Made by a program: the position numbers and the translations under genes. From Thermincola ferriacetica (GTDB lineage Bacteria; Bacillota; Thermincolia; Thermincolales; Thermincolaceae): a DNA stretch of 60,308 nt. Shown here piece by piece: positions 17,423 to 26,255 of the stretch. Under the pieces are notes generated by a model, which saw nothing but the letters and a program-made list of their open reading frames with translations, searched no databases and was not told the DNA's origin. The DNA is taken from the NCBI RefSeq assembly GCF_001263415.1, contig NZ_LGTE01000018.1:1-60308 (forward strand), read 5' to 3'. Position 1 is the stretch's first letter; every line of letters begins with the position of its first letter.

Positions 17423-17862
17423 CGGGGAAAATTGTGGCGGTATGTACCAGCGAAAAGAAGGGAACACGGAAGAAGAATGTTGGAGCAGGACGGTTAATTA
17501 TCGGGCACGGCCTGGAAGGCGATGCCCATGCCGGGCCATGGCACAGACAGGTGAGTTTACTGGCTCTGGAAAGTATTGAAAAGATGCGGCAGAAAGGCCT
17601 GGATGTGAACCCCGGTGATTTTGCCGAAAACCTTACCACCCAAGGCATTGGTTTGACGGACCTGCCACTGGGCACCAAGCTCAAAATTGGCGAGAAGGCT
17701 ATAGGCGAAGTTACGCAGATCGGAAAAGTCTGCCATGACCGGTGCGCCATTTATTACCAGGCAGGAGACTGTGTTATGCCGCGGGAAGGAATTTTCATCA
17801 GAGTGCTAAAAGAAGGTACCGTTAAGGTCGGGGATACTATAGAGGTGATAAAGGATGTATAG
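17419..17862 (+). CDS. MOSC domain protein
   Basis: A 147-aa single-domain MOSC protein with the core [33 protein letters not shown] and a conserved Cys in [15 protein letters not shown] domains carry sulfur or act at the cofactor-sulfuration end of Moco biology. Stand-alone members next to mog are common but their reaction is not settled. The GTG start overlaps moaC, and its 3' end overlaps mog by 8 nt. Confidence 0.88.
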   Translation: MTGKIVAVCTSEKKGTRKKNVGAGRLIIGHGLEGDAHAGPWHRQVSLLALESIEKMRQKGLDVNPGDFAENLTTQGIGLTDLPLGTKLKIGEKAIGEVTQIGKVCHDRCAIYYQAGDCVMPREGIFIRVLKEGTVKVGDTIEVIKDV

Positions 17863-18349
17863 GGTGGGGATTATTACGGCCTCTGACAAGGGCAGCCGCG
17901 GTGAAAGGGAAGACCTGAGCGGGCCTGTTATCAAGAAGAAAGTTGCGGAAATAAAGGGTCGGGTTGAACATTATGTAATCTTACCGGATGACCGCCAAAC
18001 CATTGCCGAGCGATTAAAGGACTGGGCAGATAACCAAGGTTTAGATTTGATTTTTACTACGGGAGGGACCGGTTTCGGGCCCAGGGACGTTACTCCTGAA
18101 GCTACTCTGGATGTGGTGGAACGTTTAGTCCCGGGGATTCCCGAAGCAATGCGGGCGGAAAGTATGAAAATAACGCCCCGGGCCATGCTTTCCAGGGCTA
18201 CAGCCGGGATCAGGGGGAAAACCTTGATTATTAATCTGCCCGGCAGTCCCAAAGCAGTAGAGGAAAGTTTAGACTGGATATTGCCTGCTTTACCCCATGG
18301 ATTGGATATTTTAAAAGGTACTGCCGGAGAATGTGCCAGACGGGGTTAA
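17855..18349 (+). CDS. mog: Molybdopterin adenylyltransferase (Mog/MoaB family)
   Basis: A 164-aa protein that adenylylates molybdopterin ahead of MoeA. Motifs TTGGTGFGPRDVTPEAT and INLPGSPKAVEESL are the MogA/MoaB signatures. It is the last gene of the Moco operon, with a terminator about 100 nt downstream. moaD, moaE and mobA are not present here. Confidence 0.92.
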   Translation: MYRVGIITASDKGSRGEREDLSGPVIKKKVAEIKGRVEHYVILPDDRQTIAERLKDWADNQGLDLIFTTGGTGFGPRDVTPEATLDVVERLVPGIPEAMRAESMKITPRAMLSRATAGIRGKTLIINLPGSPKAVEESLDWILPALPHGLDILKGTAGECARRG

Positions 18350-18420
18350 GTTGTTAACTTTATTAACACTTGTAAAAAAAATATACAAAATATCCAAATT
18401 AAAGAAGGGAACTGGAAGTT

Positions 18421-18429
18421 TTTGTCGAA
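18421..18429 (+). promoter_or_regulatory. Spo0A-type box TTTGTCGAA
   Basis: A perfect match to the Spo0A box consensus, embedded in GGAAGTTTTTGTCGAATAAC, similar in layout to the elements at 420 and 37343. It lies downstream of mog and about 245 nt before the next start codon, so the regulated gene is unclear. Confidence 0.5.
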
Positions 18430-18450
18430 TAACTTAATAACAAAAAAAAT

Positions 18451-18484
18451 AAGACAGGTATAAACCCTGTCTTAATTGTTTTTG
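18451..18484 (+). terminator. Terminator of the Moco operon
   Basis: AAGACAGG at 18451-18458 pairs with CCTGTCTT at 18466-18473, followed by AATTGTTTTTG. Confidence 0.75.
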
Positions 18485-18673
18485 ATTGAATTTACTGAAA
18501 ATTATAAAAACGATAATTATTAACAAAAAGACTGTTTAACCGCAAAATTCGACCATTGGCCAGGTTTTAAATGCTAATAACTGTCCAAATAGAGTATAAT
18601 AACTTTACACAGTCTGACCTGGTTTTTATTGTAAAGGTGCAATGAGAAGAAAAGGAGTAGAGGTGTTTCAGGG

Positions 18674-20875
18674 ATGGCTGTGGTGCAGACCATCAAAGAG
18701 AGATGTCAGACTTGTTACTCCTGCATCAGAAACTGCCCGGCAAAAGCCATCAAGGTTGTGGAAGGACAGGCTACGGTAGTGGAGGAACGTTGTGTCAGTT
18801 GCGGCAACTGTGTGCGGGTATGTGCCCAGAAAGCAAAGGTTGTTGACAGCAGGGATATGGACCTGGTCAAGGGGTTCCTAAGTTCCGACCAAACAGTGGT
18901 AATTATGCTGGCGCCCTCCTTTCCGGCGGCCTTTGCCGGAGTGGCGGCTGACCATCTGTTCGAAGCTTTGTTAGCCATGGGGTTTGCCCATGTGGAAGAA
19001 GTAACGACGGGAGTCCAACTGACAGTCCCCAAATATCAGGAACTTTTGGAAAAAGGGGATCAGGAGTGCGTCATTGCCAGTTATTGCCCTGCGGTAGTGG
19101 GGTTGATCGAAAAACATTACCCGCAGTTAATATCTTACCTGGCGCCTATTGATTCAGCGGTTACGGCTACGGGTAAGTATGTGAAAAAGAAGTTTCCTAA
19201 TGCAAAAGTTGTTTTAGCGGGTCCGTGCATTGCCAAAAAAGAAGAAGCCAGGAGCGACAAACGGCATATAATTGATGCCGTGCTCACCTTTAAAGAGTTA
19301 AAAGAACTTTTCAGTCAGGCAGGAATTGAAGTTCCGAAGAGCAAGACAGAAAAAAATGTCGGAGAAAACTTCCTGCCAAGGTTATTTCCGCTACCGGGAG
19401 GATTGATCAAAAACCTGAAGCTTGTTGACGGATTTATACCTGAGCTGGCCTCCGTTGAAGGAATAGACAACTGTTTGAACATCCTGCAAAATATGAGTCA
19501 GGGCAAGGTAAAACCCAGGTTTATTGATATTCTGTTTTGCCAGGGATGTATTGACGGGCCCGAGATTGACAGTGATAAGGACCTGCTCACCAGAAAAGCT
19601 TTAGTTTTTGACTATGCGCAGAAAAAACTAAACAATCCTGCAAGAAAACTTCCCTTCTTAGACCTTACCAGGACATACTCGGACCAATCACGCCAACTGC
19701 CTTATCCATCAGAAAACGAGATCAGAAAGATTTTGAAGCATACCTACAAAATTAAACCAGAAGATGAACTAAATTGTGGCGCCTGCGGATACAATACCTG
19801 CCGTGAAAAGGCCATAGCCGTTTATCAGGGGTTGGCCGAAATAGACATGTGCCTGCCTTACCTGTTGCATAAATCCCGCGGGGAGATCGAATATTACCGG
19901 GACCGTCTGAAGAAGGCCGTTACCCCGCCGTCTCATTATCTGGATGCTATTATCGGTGAAAGCGAAGTTATAAAAAACTTAAAACGGACAGTAGAAAAAG
20001 CGGCCAAAAGCGATTCCACCATTCTCATCCAGGGTGAAAGCGGCGTCGGCAAGGAAATGATTGCTCTTGCCGTCCACAACCTGAGCAGCCGCCGCAACAA
20101 ACCCTTCATAGGCATTAACTGTGCAGCTTTGCCGGAACTGCTGTTAGAATCAGAATTATTTGGTTATGAAGAAGGCGCCTTTACCGGCGCCCGAAAAGGC
20201 GGGAAATTAGGCAAATTTGAGCTGGCTGAAGGAGGGACCATCCTCCTTGATGAAATCGGTGACCTTCCGCTGAGCATGCAGGCCAAGCTTCTGCGTGTCC
20301 TGCAGGAACGGGAATTTGAACGGGTTGGCGGAACGTCCACCATCAAGTTAAATGTACGGGTCATGGCAGCTACGAACAGAGACCTGAGAAAGCTGGCTCA
20401 GGAAGGCAAATTCCGTATTGACCTGTTTTATAGGTTAAATGTCCTGCCGATTTCCGTACCGCCGCTCCGGGCGAGAACCGAAGATATTCCGCTACTGATC
20501 GGTCATTTTATTGAAAAACTAACCAAGGACAAAAATATTTCACCTAAAATTGTTGCTGATGAAACCCTTGAGCTGCTGCTTAAATATGATTGGCCGGGCA
20601 ATGTCAGAGAGTTGGAAAACATCATAGAGAGGGCCATATATCTGACTGAGGGTAATGTAATCAGGGAAGACTGCCTGCCCCCCCATGTCCGTGAGCTGAA
20701 AGGTTATAGCGGCCAGACCATAAAACCGATCAAAGAAGCTGTGCGGGAAATCGAAAAGCAATTGATTACGGAAGCGTTAAAAGCTACCAAAGGCAATAAG
20801 GTTATGGCGGCAAAACTTCTGGGTATTACGAGGGTCACTTTATATCAGAAGCTGAAAGAATTTAACCTGGAATGA
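18674..20875 (+). CDS. Sigma-54 activator with iron-hydrogenase-like sensor domain
   Basis: A 733-aa cytoplasmic regulator. Residues 11-21 and 40-50 form two CxxCxxC-type 4Fe-4S sites. About 65-340 resembles the Fe-only hydrogenase large domain: SYCPAVV replaces the usual TSCCP, PCIAKKEEA is kept, and FCQGCIDGP is the last Cys block. A further Fe-S motif (CGACGYNTC...CLPYL) lies near 370-400. The AAA+ domain has GESGVGKE near 454 and GAFTGA near 502, and a Fis-type HTH ends the protein. The lost first Cys of motif L1 suggests sensing rather than catalysis. It sits just upstream of a sigma-54 promoter driving hydrogenase genes, so it is the probable activator, sensing redox state or H2 (inference). 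Confidence 0.9.
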   Translation: MAVVQTIKERCQTCYSCIRNCPAKAIKVVEGQATVVEERCVSCGNCVRVCAQKAKVVDSRDMDLVKGFLSSDQTVVIMLAPSFPAAFAGVAADHLFEALLAMGFAHVEEVTTGVQLTVPKYQELLEKGDQECVIASYCPAVVGLIEKHYPQLISYLAPIDSAVTATGKYVKKKFPNAKVVLAGPCIAKKEEARSDKRHIIDAVLTFKELKELFSQAGIEVPKSKTEKNVGENFLPRLFPLPGGLIKNLKLVDGFIPELASVEGIDNCLNILQNMSQGKVKPRFIDILFCQGCIDGPEIDSDKDLLTRKALVFDYAQKKLNNPARKLPFLDLTRTYSDQSRQLPYPSENEIRKILKHTYKIKPEDELNCGACGYNTCREKAIAVYQGLAEIDMCLPYLLHKSRGEIEYYRDRLKKAVTPPSHYLDAIIGESEVIKNLKRTVEKAAKSDSTILIQGESGVGKEMIALAVHNLSSRRNKPFIGINCAALPELLLESELFGYEEGAFTGARKGGKLGKFELAEGGTILLDEIGDLPLSMQAKLLRVLQEREFERVGGTSTIKLNVRVMAATNRDLRKLAQEGKFRIDLFYRLNVLPISVPPLRARTEDIPLLIGHFIEKLTKDKNISPKIVADETLELLLKYDWPGNVRELENIIERAIYLTEGNVIREDCLPPHVRELKGYSGQTIKPIKEAVREIEKQLITEALKATKGNKVMAAKLLGITRVTLYQKLKEFNLE

Positions 20876-20884
20876 GACAAGAAT

Positions 20885-20939
20885 AGTGTAAATTTTCATT
20901 AACATGTAAAGAAACTGAACATTTTGAAAAAATTACACT
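20885..20939. promoter_or_regulatory. Inverted repeat, candidate enhancer site
   Basis: AGTGTAA at 20885-20891, extended by ATTTT, is mirrored by TTACACT at 20933-20939, preceded by AAAAAA. It lies 70-125 nt upstream of the sigma-54 promoter, the usual distance for an activator-binding site. It could instead be the 3' structure of the regulator mRNA. Confidence 0.5.
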
Positions 20940-21008
20940 GTGTAGATATTTTCAACAGGTCATGTATATAAAATGTACAATTTGTTGCTGTAAATCCCCC
21001 GTAGTACC

Positions 21009-21024
21009 TTGGCACAAATTTTGC
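21009..21024 (+). promoter_or_regulatory. Sigma-54 (-24/-12) promoter of the hydrogenase operon
   Basis: TTGGCAC-N5-TTGC matches the sigma-54 consensus, with exactly 10 nt between GG (21011-21012) and GC (21023-21024). The start point would be near 21036, giving a leader of roughly 130 nt before the small-subunit ATG. The gene encoding a sigma-54 activator ends 134 nt upstream. Confidence 0.85.
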
Positions 21025-21118
21025 GGAGAGTAAAACATGAGTTTGGTATTTGTTGCTCTAAAATAAATTGTCTCCAATAGAAGGGGTGGTGGTAAGGCCG
21101 GGGAGGAAGCAGAAGATT

Positions 21119-21127
21119 TTCGACAAA
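21119..21127 (-). promoter_or_regulatory. Spo0A-type box in hydrogenase leader
   Basis: TTCGACAAA is the exact reverse complement of TTTGTCGAA. It lies downstream of the sigma-54 start point, a position that would suit repression at entry into sporulation. This is inference from sequence only. Confidence 0.45.
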
Positions 21128-21168
21128 GCAAGGTGAGGGCTAAAATTTGAGGGGGGTGTACATATCTA

Positions 21169-22257
21169 ATGATTGACCTTGCAAGAGCTTTGCGGAAGGA
21201 TATTTCCAGACGGTCCTTCATCAAGTACAGTGCAACTTTGGCGGCAATGTTAGGCCTTTCTGATGCCTTTGTCCCCAAAATTGCCGCAGCAGTGGAAGGA
21301 ATGGCCAACGGAAAGCAGCCTGTTATCTGGCTGCATGGCGCCGAATGTACCGGGTGCACGGTATCCTTTGCCAATTCCCATCACCCGGGAGTGGCCGAAT
21401 TGGTTTTGGACACTCTGTCCTTGCAGTATCATGAAACTCTAATGGCAGCCAGCGGTCACGTGGCAGAAAAGGCGCTGGAAGAGGCCATGACCAGATTCAA
21501 AGGAAAGTATATTCTGGTTGTGGAAGGAGCTATTCCGGTTAAAGATGACGGTATTTACTGCCGGATCGGGGGCAAAACCTTCAAATCCAAGGTGGAAGAA
21601 GCAGCAACCAATGCCGCTTATGTGGTGGCAGTGGGTACATGTGCATCATTTGGCGGTATTCCTGCCGCTGATCCGAACCCGACGCAGTGCAAAGGCGTAG
21701 CAGATGTCATTGGCGGGACAGTGGTCAATATTCCCGGTTGCCCGGCCCATCCCGACTGGATTGTTGGCACTATAGTGAGCATCCTGCTGTTTAACAAAGT
21801 TCCTGAATTAGATAAACACGGCCGGCCAATGCCTTTCTTTGGCAAGCAGATTCATGAAAACTGCCCGCGCAGAGGTGGGTACGAACAGGGCAGGTTTATC
21901 AAGAAGTTCGGGGAGGAGCTGCCTAACATTGAGGGCTGTATGGGTGCCAAGGGGTGCCGTGGGCCAATAACCTATGCCGATTGTCCGCACAGGCTCTGGA
22001 ACGCCGGAACCAACTTCTGTATAGCAGCCAGCGCTCCATGCGCCGGTTGTGTTGAACCGTCCTTCCCCAAACTGCCGCTTTATGAACCCATTGAAGAAGT
22101 GGCGAAGTTTATCGAGGAATCGGAAGCTTCACAGGATCAGGGCAGTATCAGCACCTTTGCAGCCAGCCTGGGAGGAGCTGTGGCCGGCGCTGCTGCTGGA
22201 GCGGGAGCAGTTTATTTCGCCGGTGAAAAAGCCAGAGAGAAAGAGGGTGTTGAATAG
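21169..22257 (+). CDS. [NiFe] hydrogenase small subunit (Tat-exported)
   Basis: A 362-aa electron-transfer subunit of a membrane-bound uptake hydrogenase. A Tat signal, SRRSFIKYSA, lies near residues 13-22. The proximal cluster motif is ECTGCTVSF, with GTCASFGG and PGCPAHP downstream, and the medial/distal cluster cysteines lie in GCMGAKGCRGP, CPHRLWN and CAGCVEPSF. A hydrophobic C-terminal helix (AVAGAAAGAGAVYF) probably anchors it. GAGGGGGGTG precedes ATG 21169. It passes electrons from H2 at the large subunit to the HybA-like ferredoxin encoded three genes on. Confidence 0.94.
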   Translation: MIDLARALRKDISRRSFIKYSATLAAMLGLSDAFVPKIAAAVEGMANGKQPVIWLHGAECTGCTVSFANSHHPGVAELVLDTLSLQYHETLMAASGHVAEKALEEAMTRFKGKYILVVEGAIPVKDDGIYCRIGGKTFKSKVEEAATNAAYVVAVGTCASFGGIPAADPNPTQCKGVADVIGGTVVNIPGCPAHPDWIVGTIVSILLFNKVPELDKHGRPMPFFGKQIHENCPRRGGYEQGRFIKKFGEELPNIEGCMGAKGCRGPITYADCPHRLWNAGTNFCIAASAPCAGCVEPSFPKLPLYEPIEEVAKFIEESEASQDQGSISTFAASLGGAVAGAAAGAGAVYFAGEKAREKEGVE

Positions 22258-23804
22258 TGGCTCAAAAAATTGTTGTTGATCCGATTACGAGGATAGAAGG
22301 GCACCTGGCCATTGAAGTCGAGGTCGAGGGTGGTGTTGTAAAGGACGCCAAATGTAAAGGTACTCTTTTCCGCGGGCTCGAGATAATCTGCCAGGGTAAA
22401 GATCCCAGGGACGCCGCTGTTTTAACGTCCAGAAGCTGCGGCGTTTGCCCTGCCGAACATGCCCATGCTTCTGTGCAGCAACTGGATATGGCTTTCGGGG
22501 CGGAAGTGCCTGATAACGGAAGGATTATCCGCAATTTGGTAGCCGGTTCTAATTTTATAGCTTCCCACATTCTGCATTTTTATCATCTGACCGCATTGGA
22601 CTACCTCGATATTATGGCTATAGCCCAATATAACGGCGCAGACCCTGCCTTATTAAAAGTCAGGGACAAAGTGGTTGCCCTGGTAAAGGCGGGAGATACG
22701 GCGCCGTTTACCCCGCGTTACAATCCGGATCAGTTTTCTGTAGCCGATCCTACGGTGGTTACCACGGCAGTCCACCATTACATTCAGGCGCTGGAAATGA
22801 GGAAAAAGGCCCAGGAAATGCTGGCGATTTTTGGTGGCAAGATGCCCCACCATGTTACCTATGTGGCGGGCGGTGTGACTATCCAGCCAACGCCGGACAG
22901 GATAGCTGCGTTCCGGAGCAGACTGCTGGAACTCATTGATTTTATTAATAATGTATACCTGAAGGATGTTCTTTACTTCGGAACAGGGCCTCTCAAGCCG
23001 CTGCATGATATGAAGGTGGGCGCAGGTTGCGGCAATTTCCTGTCTTACGGTAACTTTGACCTTGGCAAGTCCGGCGACTTTAACAACAGATTCCTTAAAG
23101 CCGGTGCTATCTTTAACGGTGATCTGACCAAAGTTAATCCGCTTGATCCAGACAAGATTCATGAAGAAGTCAAATACTCCTGGTATGAAAACACTACTAC
23201 AGGCAAACACCCCTATGAAGGCGAGACAAAACCCGATGCAAAGAAAGAAGGGGCTTATTCGTGGCTAAAGGCTCCCCGTTATGACGGAAAACCCATGGAA
23301 GTTGGCCCATTAGCCAGACAATTAGTTACCCAGGAGAAAGGCTTCATGGACCTGGTAAATAAACTGGGAGCATGGCCTTCCGCTGTGGCGCGGCACGCTG
23401 CCCGGGCCTGGGAATGCAAGCTTATAGCTGAGGCAATGCTCAAATGGGTTGGCGAACTGAAACCCGGTGAGCCCGTATGCAACGAGAAGCCTGTTCCCGA
23501 AAAAGGCCGGGGCATGGGTCTGGTAGAAGCCGCGCGTGGGGCTCTCGGCCATTTCGGAGTGATTGAAAATTATAAGATCAGGAATTACCAAATGGTAGTC
23601 CCCACTACCTGGAACTGTTCTCCTGCAGATGACGAAGGTGTAAAGGGGCCTGTTGAACAGGCATTGATCGGCGCTCCTGTTCCTGATCCCGAAAATCCTA
23701 TCAACCTGGTGCGGATTGTACGGTCCTTTGACCCGTGCGTTGCATGTGCGGTACATCTGATTCACCCGGATACCAACGAAATTAAAAAGTTCAGGGTAGT
23801 TTAG
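22257..23804 (+). CDS. [NiFe] hydrogenase large subunit
   Basis: A 515-aa catalytic subunit. The nickel ligands are in RSCGVCPAEHAH (about residues 59-70) and in DPCVACAVH near the C-terminus. The 15 residues after that His (LIHPDTNEIKKFRVV) are the expected peptide removed by the maturation protease encoded next. All four nickel ligands are Cys, with no Sec codon. The GTG start overlaps the small-subunit stop. It is folded with and exported by the small subunit's Tat signal. Confidence 0.95.
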   Translation: MAQKIVVDPITRIEGHLAIEVEVEGGVVKDAKCKGTLFRGLEIICQGKDPRDAAVLTSRSCGVCPAEHAHASVQQLDMAFGAEVPDNGRIIRNLVAGSNFIASHILHFYHLTALDYLDIMAIAQYNGADPALLKVRDKVVALVKAGDTAPFTPRYNPDQFSVADPTVVTTAVHHYIQALEMRKKAQEMLAIFGGKMPHHVTYVAGGVTIQPTPDRIAAFRSRLLELIDFINNVYLKDVLYFGTGPLKPLHDMKVGAGCGNFLSYGNFDLGKSGDFNNRFLKAGAIFNGDLTKVNPLDPDKIHEEVKYSWYENTTTGKHPYEGETKPDAKKEGAYSWLKAPRYDGKPMEVGPLARQLVTQEKGFMDLVNKLGAWPSAVARHAARAWECKLIAEAMLKWVGELKPGEPVCNEKPVPEKGRGMGLVEAARGALGHFGVIENYKIRNYQMVVPTTWNCSPADDEGVKGPVEQALIGAPVPDPENPINLVRIVRSFDPCVACAVHLIHPDTNEIKKFRVV

Positions 23805-23822
23805 GGAAGGCCGGGTGATAGC

Positions 23823-24290
23823 ATGGCCACCGCTGACAAAAAGATTCTGGTCCTGGGTGTGGGGAACATTCTTTTAAAAGACGAGGGGGTAGGCGTCCAC
23901 AGTCTGAAAGAACTGGAAAGTTATAACCTGCCTTCCAATGTACGGCTTCATGACGGCTGGGTAGCGGGCATTGATCTACTTGAAGTCATCCAGGAAGCCG
24001 ATAAATTGATTGTCATTGATGCCGTAGATGCCCAGGCGGAGCCGGGTGCAATCTTTAGATTTGCGCCTCATCAGGTTGAAACAATGGTGAAAAAGCACAA
24101 CACCTCCCTGCACCAGATAGATCTCTTCGAAACTTTGAAAATAGCTAAGTTTCTGGACAAATGCCCGGAGACAGTGGTCATCGGAATTCAACCCAAACTC
24201 ATTGACTGGGGCCTGGAATTGACCCCTGAGATTCGGGCCGTTTTGCCCAGAGTGGCGGAGATTGTCTGTCAGGAAATAGAGATGTCATGA
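23823..24290 (+). CDS. Hydrogenase maturation endopeptidase (HyaD/HybD family)
   Basis: A 155-aa protease that clips the large-subunit C-terminus after nickel insertion. It has the start VLGVGNILLKDEGVGVH with its metal-binding Glu, then DGWVAGIDLLEVI, VIDAVDAQAEPG and HQIDLFETL with a conserved His. ATG 23823 is 18 nt after the large subunit. General hyp maturation genes are not in this window. Confidence 0.92.
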   Translation: MATADKKILVLGVGNILLKDEGVGVHSLKELESYNLPSNVRLHDGWVAGIDLLEVIQEADKLIVIDAVDAQAEPGAIFRFAPHQVETMVKKHNTSLHQIDLFETLKIAKFLDKCPETVVIGIQPKLIDWGLELTPEIRAVLPRVAEIVCQEIEMS

Positions 24291-24327
24291 AAAGATACTG
24301 AGCAGAAGAAGGGAGTGAGGGATCACA

Positions 24328-25221
24328 ATGGGAGTCAGTCGCCGTACTTTTCTGAAACTATCCGGCCTAACTGCTGCCGGTTCCCTGGTGAGCGGCCTGG
24401 CCACAGGTATTGCCTCGGCCACAACGGTCGAATACACAGCAATTCCCGGCGTAGACAGTAAAACCTTGTTCATCGATGTGACCCGGTGTATTGGCTGTGC
24501 CAGTTGTGTAACGGCCTGTAAAAAGCAAAATAACCTGCCCGCCCCTTACAAGAATTCCAAGTACACCAACGGGGACAACTGGACGGCTGTTAAATTTTAT
24601 AAGAAAGAAGACAAGGACGATGGCGGCCTGTACAAGGTCAAGATGCAATGTATGCACTGCAATGAGCCCTCCTGTGTGGCAGTATGCCCCACCGGCGCTG
24701 CCTTTAAGCGAGAGGACGGGATCGTATTAATAGACGGAGATGTCTGCATTGCCTGTAGAAACTGTGTAGTGGCCTGCCCTTATGCTATACCGGGAGAAAA
24801 TAAAGAATCCGGGGTAGTGGAAAAGTGTACCTTTTGCAAGGAACGTATGGCGGAAGGCAAACCTACAGCCTGTGCAGAGGCATGCCCTACGGGGGCAGTG
24901 CAGTTCGGCGAAAGAGAAGAACTGCTCATAAAGGCGAACGAAAGACTGGGCCAACTGAAAAAACAGGGTTACACAAATGCCAATATCTATGGGAATAAAG
25001 AGCTTGGCGGCCTGAAGGTTATTTATCTCCTGCCTGGCAATCCCCTGAAAATGGGTTTCATGGAAAACCCCAAAGTTGCAACAGGCGATGTGCTACTGAA
25101 ATGGGCAATGGGTTTGGTTACGGCGGGAGCAGTGATTGCCGGGCCGCTGCGCAAGGTTTTCGGGGAGGACGATAAATCCGTGAATATTAACCGAGAACAG
25201 GGGGTGCAAACAGGTGAGTAG
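24328..25221 (+). CDS. HybA-like periplasmic 4Fe-4S ferredoxin
   Basis: A 297-aa electron-transfer subunit with a Tat signal (SRRTFLKLSG). It has four Cys groups: CIGCASCVTACKK, CMHCNEPSCVAVCPTG, CIACRNCVVACPYA and CTFCKER...CAEACPTG. A C-terminal hydrophobic segment (LLKWAMGLVTAGAVIAGPL) may anchor it. It would bridge the small subunit and the NrfD-type membrane protein. It ends 8 nt inside the next gene. Confidence 0.9.
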   Translation: MGVSRRTFLKLSGLTAAGSLVSGLATGIASATTVEYTAIPGVDSKTLFIDVTRCIGCASCVTACKKQNNLPAPYKNSKYTNGDNWTAVKFYKKEDKDDGGLYKVKMQCMHCNEPSCVAVCPTGAAFKREDGIVLIDGDVCIACRNCVVACPYAIPGENKESGVVEKCTFCKERMAEGKPTACAEACPTGAVQFGEREELLIKANERLGQLKKQGYTNANIYGNKELGGLKVIYLLPGNPLKMGFMENPKVATGDVLLKWAMGLVTAGAVIAGPLRKVFGEDDKSVNINREQGVQTGE

Positions 25222-26125
25222 AGAATTGGTTTGGGGGTTACCCGTAGCGCTGTACCTGTTTGTCGGCGGCATGTCGGCGGCAGCATTTTATGTAGGTGTT
25301 TTTGCTGACCTGTTCAGTAGGGGCAAACTGAGGGACATAGCCCGCCTGAGCTCTTATGTGGTACTCATTCCCACTGTTATCGGGCTCTTGATGCTGGTTA
25401 TCGATCTGGGCCAACCCTTGAGGTTCTGGCATCTGATGTTCCAGTTCAATCCCACGACCCGCATTGTTTTTGAACCGGGTTCGGTTATGTCCTGGGGCGT
25501 CTGGATTCTGGTGATTTTCTCCTGCCTGTGCGGAGTGGCTTATCCGCTGTTTTGGCTGGCTGAAGAAAAATTTGCCCGGAACCTGCCTGTTTTGCCTGCA
25601 TTGGCCGGCAGAGAAAAACTGAGAAAAACCTTGGGCGTTCTGGGTCTGCCCTTTGCTATGGGGGTAGGCGCATATACCGGGGTGCTGCTGTCAGCCACCT
25701 CTGTACCGGTCTGGGCGACTACGCCGATTTTGCCGGTGTTGTTTACGGTTTCAGCTACTTCTACCGGTTTGGCCGCCATTCTGGTAATGATGGTGTTAAC
25801 AAAACATGATGACCACGATGCCATGGGGAAGATTGAAAAAGGAGATAATGCGTTAATCCTTATTGAAATAGCAGTGGTGATGGTGCTGGTTATTGCCTTG
25901 TTCCTGGCTGCGCCATGGACCGATGCGCTGCAAAACCTGTTGGTAGGCAAGTATGCTGTGTTCTTCTGGATTGGGTTTATTTTCACAGGGTTGATTCTGC
26001 CCCTCTTTATCCAACGGTACAGCTTGAAGAAACCTCATGCCGGGACAGGGCTTGTACTGGCCGGGGCACTTCTGGTCCTGTTCGGCGGCTTCTTCCTGCG
26101 TTATATCATGTTGCTGGCAGTTTAG
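25214..26125 (+). CDS. NrfD/HybB-type integral membrane subunit
   Basis: A 303-aa polytopic protein with about eight hydrophobic segments, starting VWGLPVALYLFVGGMSAAAFY. The NrfD family passes electrons from Fe-S proteins to menaquinone. The GTG start overlaps the ferredoxin gene. With the preceding genes it gives the E. coli hydrogenase-2 set of parts. Its C-terminal half is clearly paralogous to the nrfD remnant at 26636-27022 (shared SATSTG, KYAVFFW-like and GGFFLRYIMLL-like blocks). Confidence 0.9.
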   Translation: MSRELVWGLPVALYLFVGGMSAAAFYVGVFADLFSRGKLRDIARLSSYVVLIPTVIGLLMLVIDLGQPLRFWHLMFQFNPTTRIVFEPGSVMSWGVWILVIFSCLCGVAYPLFWLAEEKFARNLPVLPALAGREKLRKTLGVLGLPFAMGVGAYTGVLLSATSVPVWATTPILPVLFTVSATSTGLAAILVMMVLTKHDDHDAMGKIEKGDNALILIEIAVVMVLVIALFLAAPWTDALQNLLVGKYAVFFWIGFIFTGLILPLFIQRYSLKKPHAGTGLVLAGALLVLFGGFFLRYIMLLAV

Positions 26126-26146
26126 CAGAACTATTGGCCGCCTTCT

Positions 26147-26209
26147 GGCAGCCGGGATAATGAAAGAAACAGTGATAAAACAGGGGGTTACCCCGGCTGC
26201 CTTTTTTTT
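26147..26209 (+). terminator. Terminator of the hydrogenase operon
   Basis: GGCAGCCGGG at 26147-26156 pairs perfectly with CCCGGCTGCC at 26192-26201, followed by eight T. The loop is about 35 nt and contains a GGGG-TTA-CCCC mini-stem that competes with the main stem. Confidence 0.8.
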
Positions 26210-26255
26210 AGTTTCACCTAACAAAGTTTTAAAATTCAGAAGGGAGGAACGGCAA

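Larger units (their letters stand above)
18350..18673. other. Intergenic region between Moco operon and hydrogenase regulator
   Basis: AT-rich, with no gene seen. It holds a perfect Spo0A-type box (18421-18429), a terminator (18451-18484) and a TATAAT at 18595-18600 without a clear -35 partner, which may serve the regulator gene at 18674. Confidence 0.6.

Noticed and set aside
22257-23804. Possible NiFeSe (selenocysteine) hydrogenase
   Set aside because: Both nickel-binding motifs use Cys codons (TGC/TGT) and the reading frame has no internal TGA.
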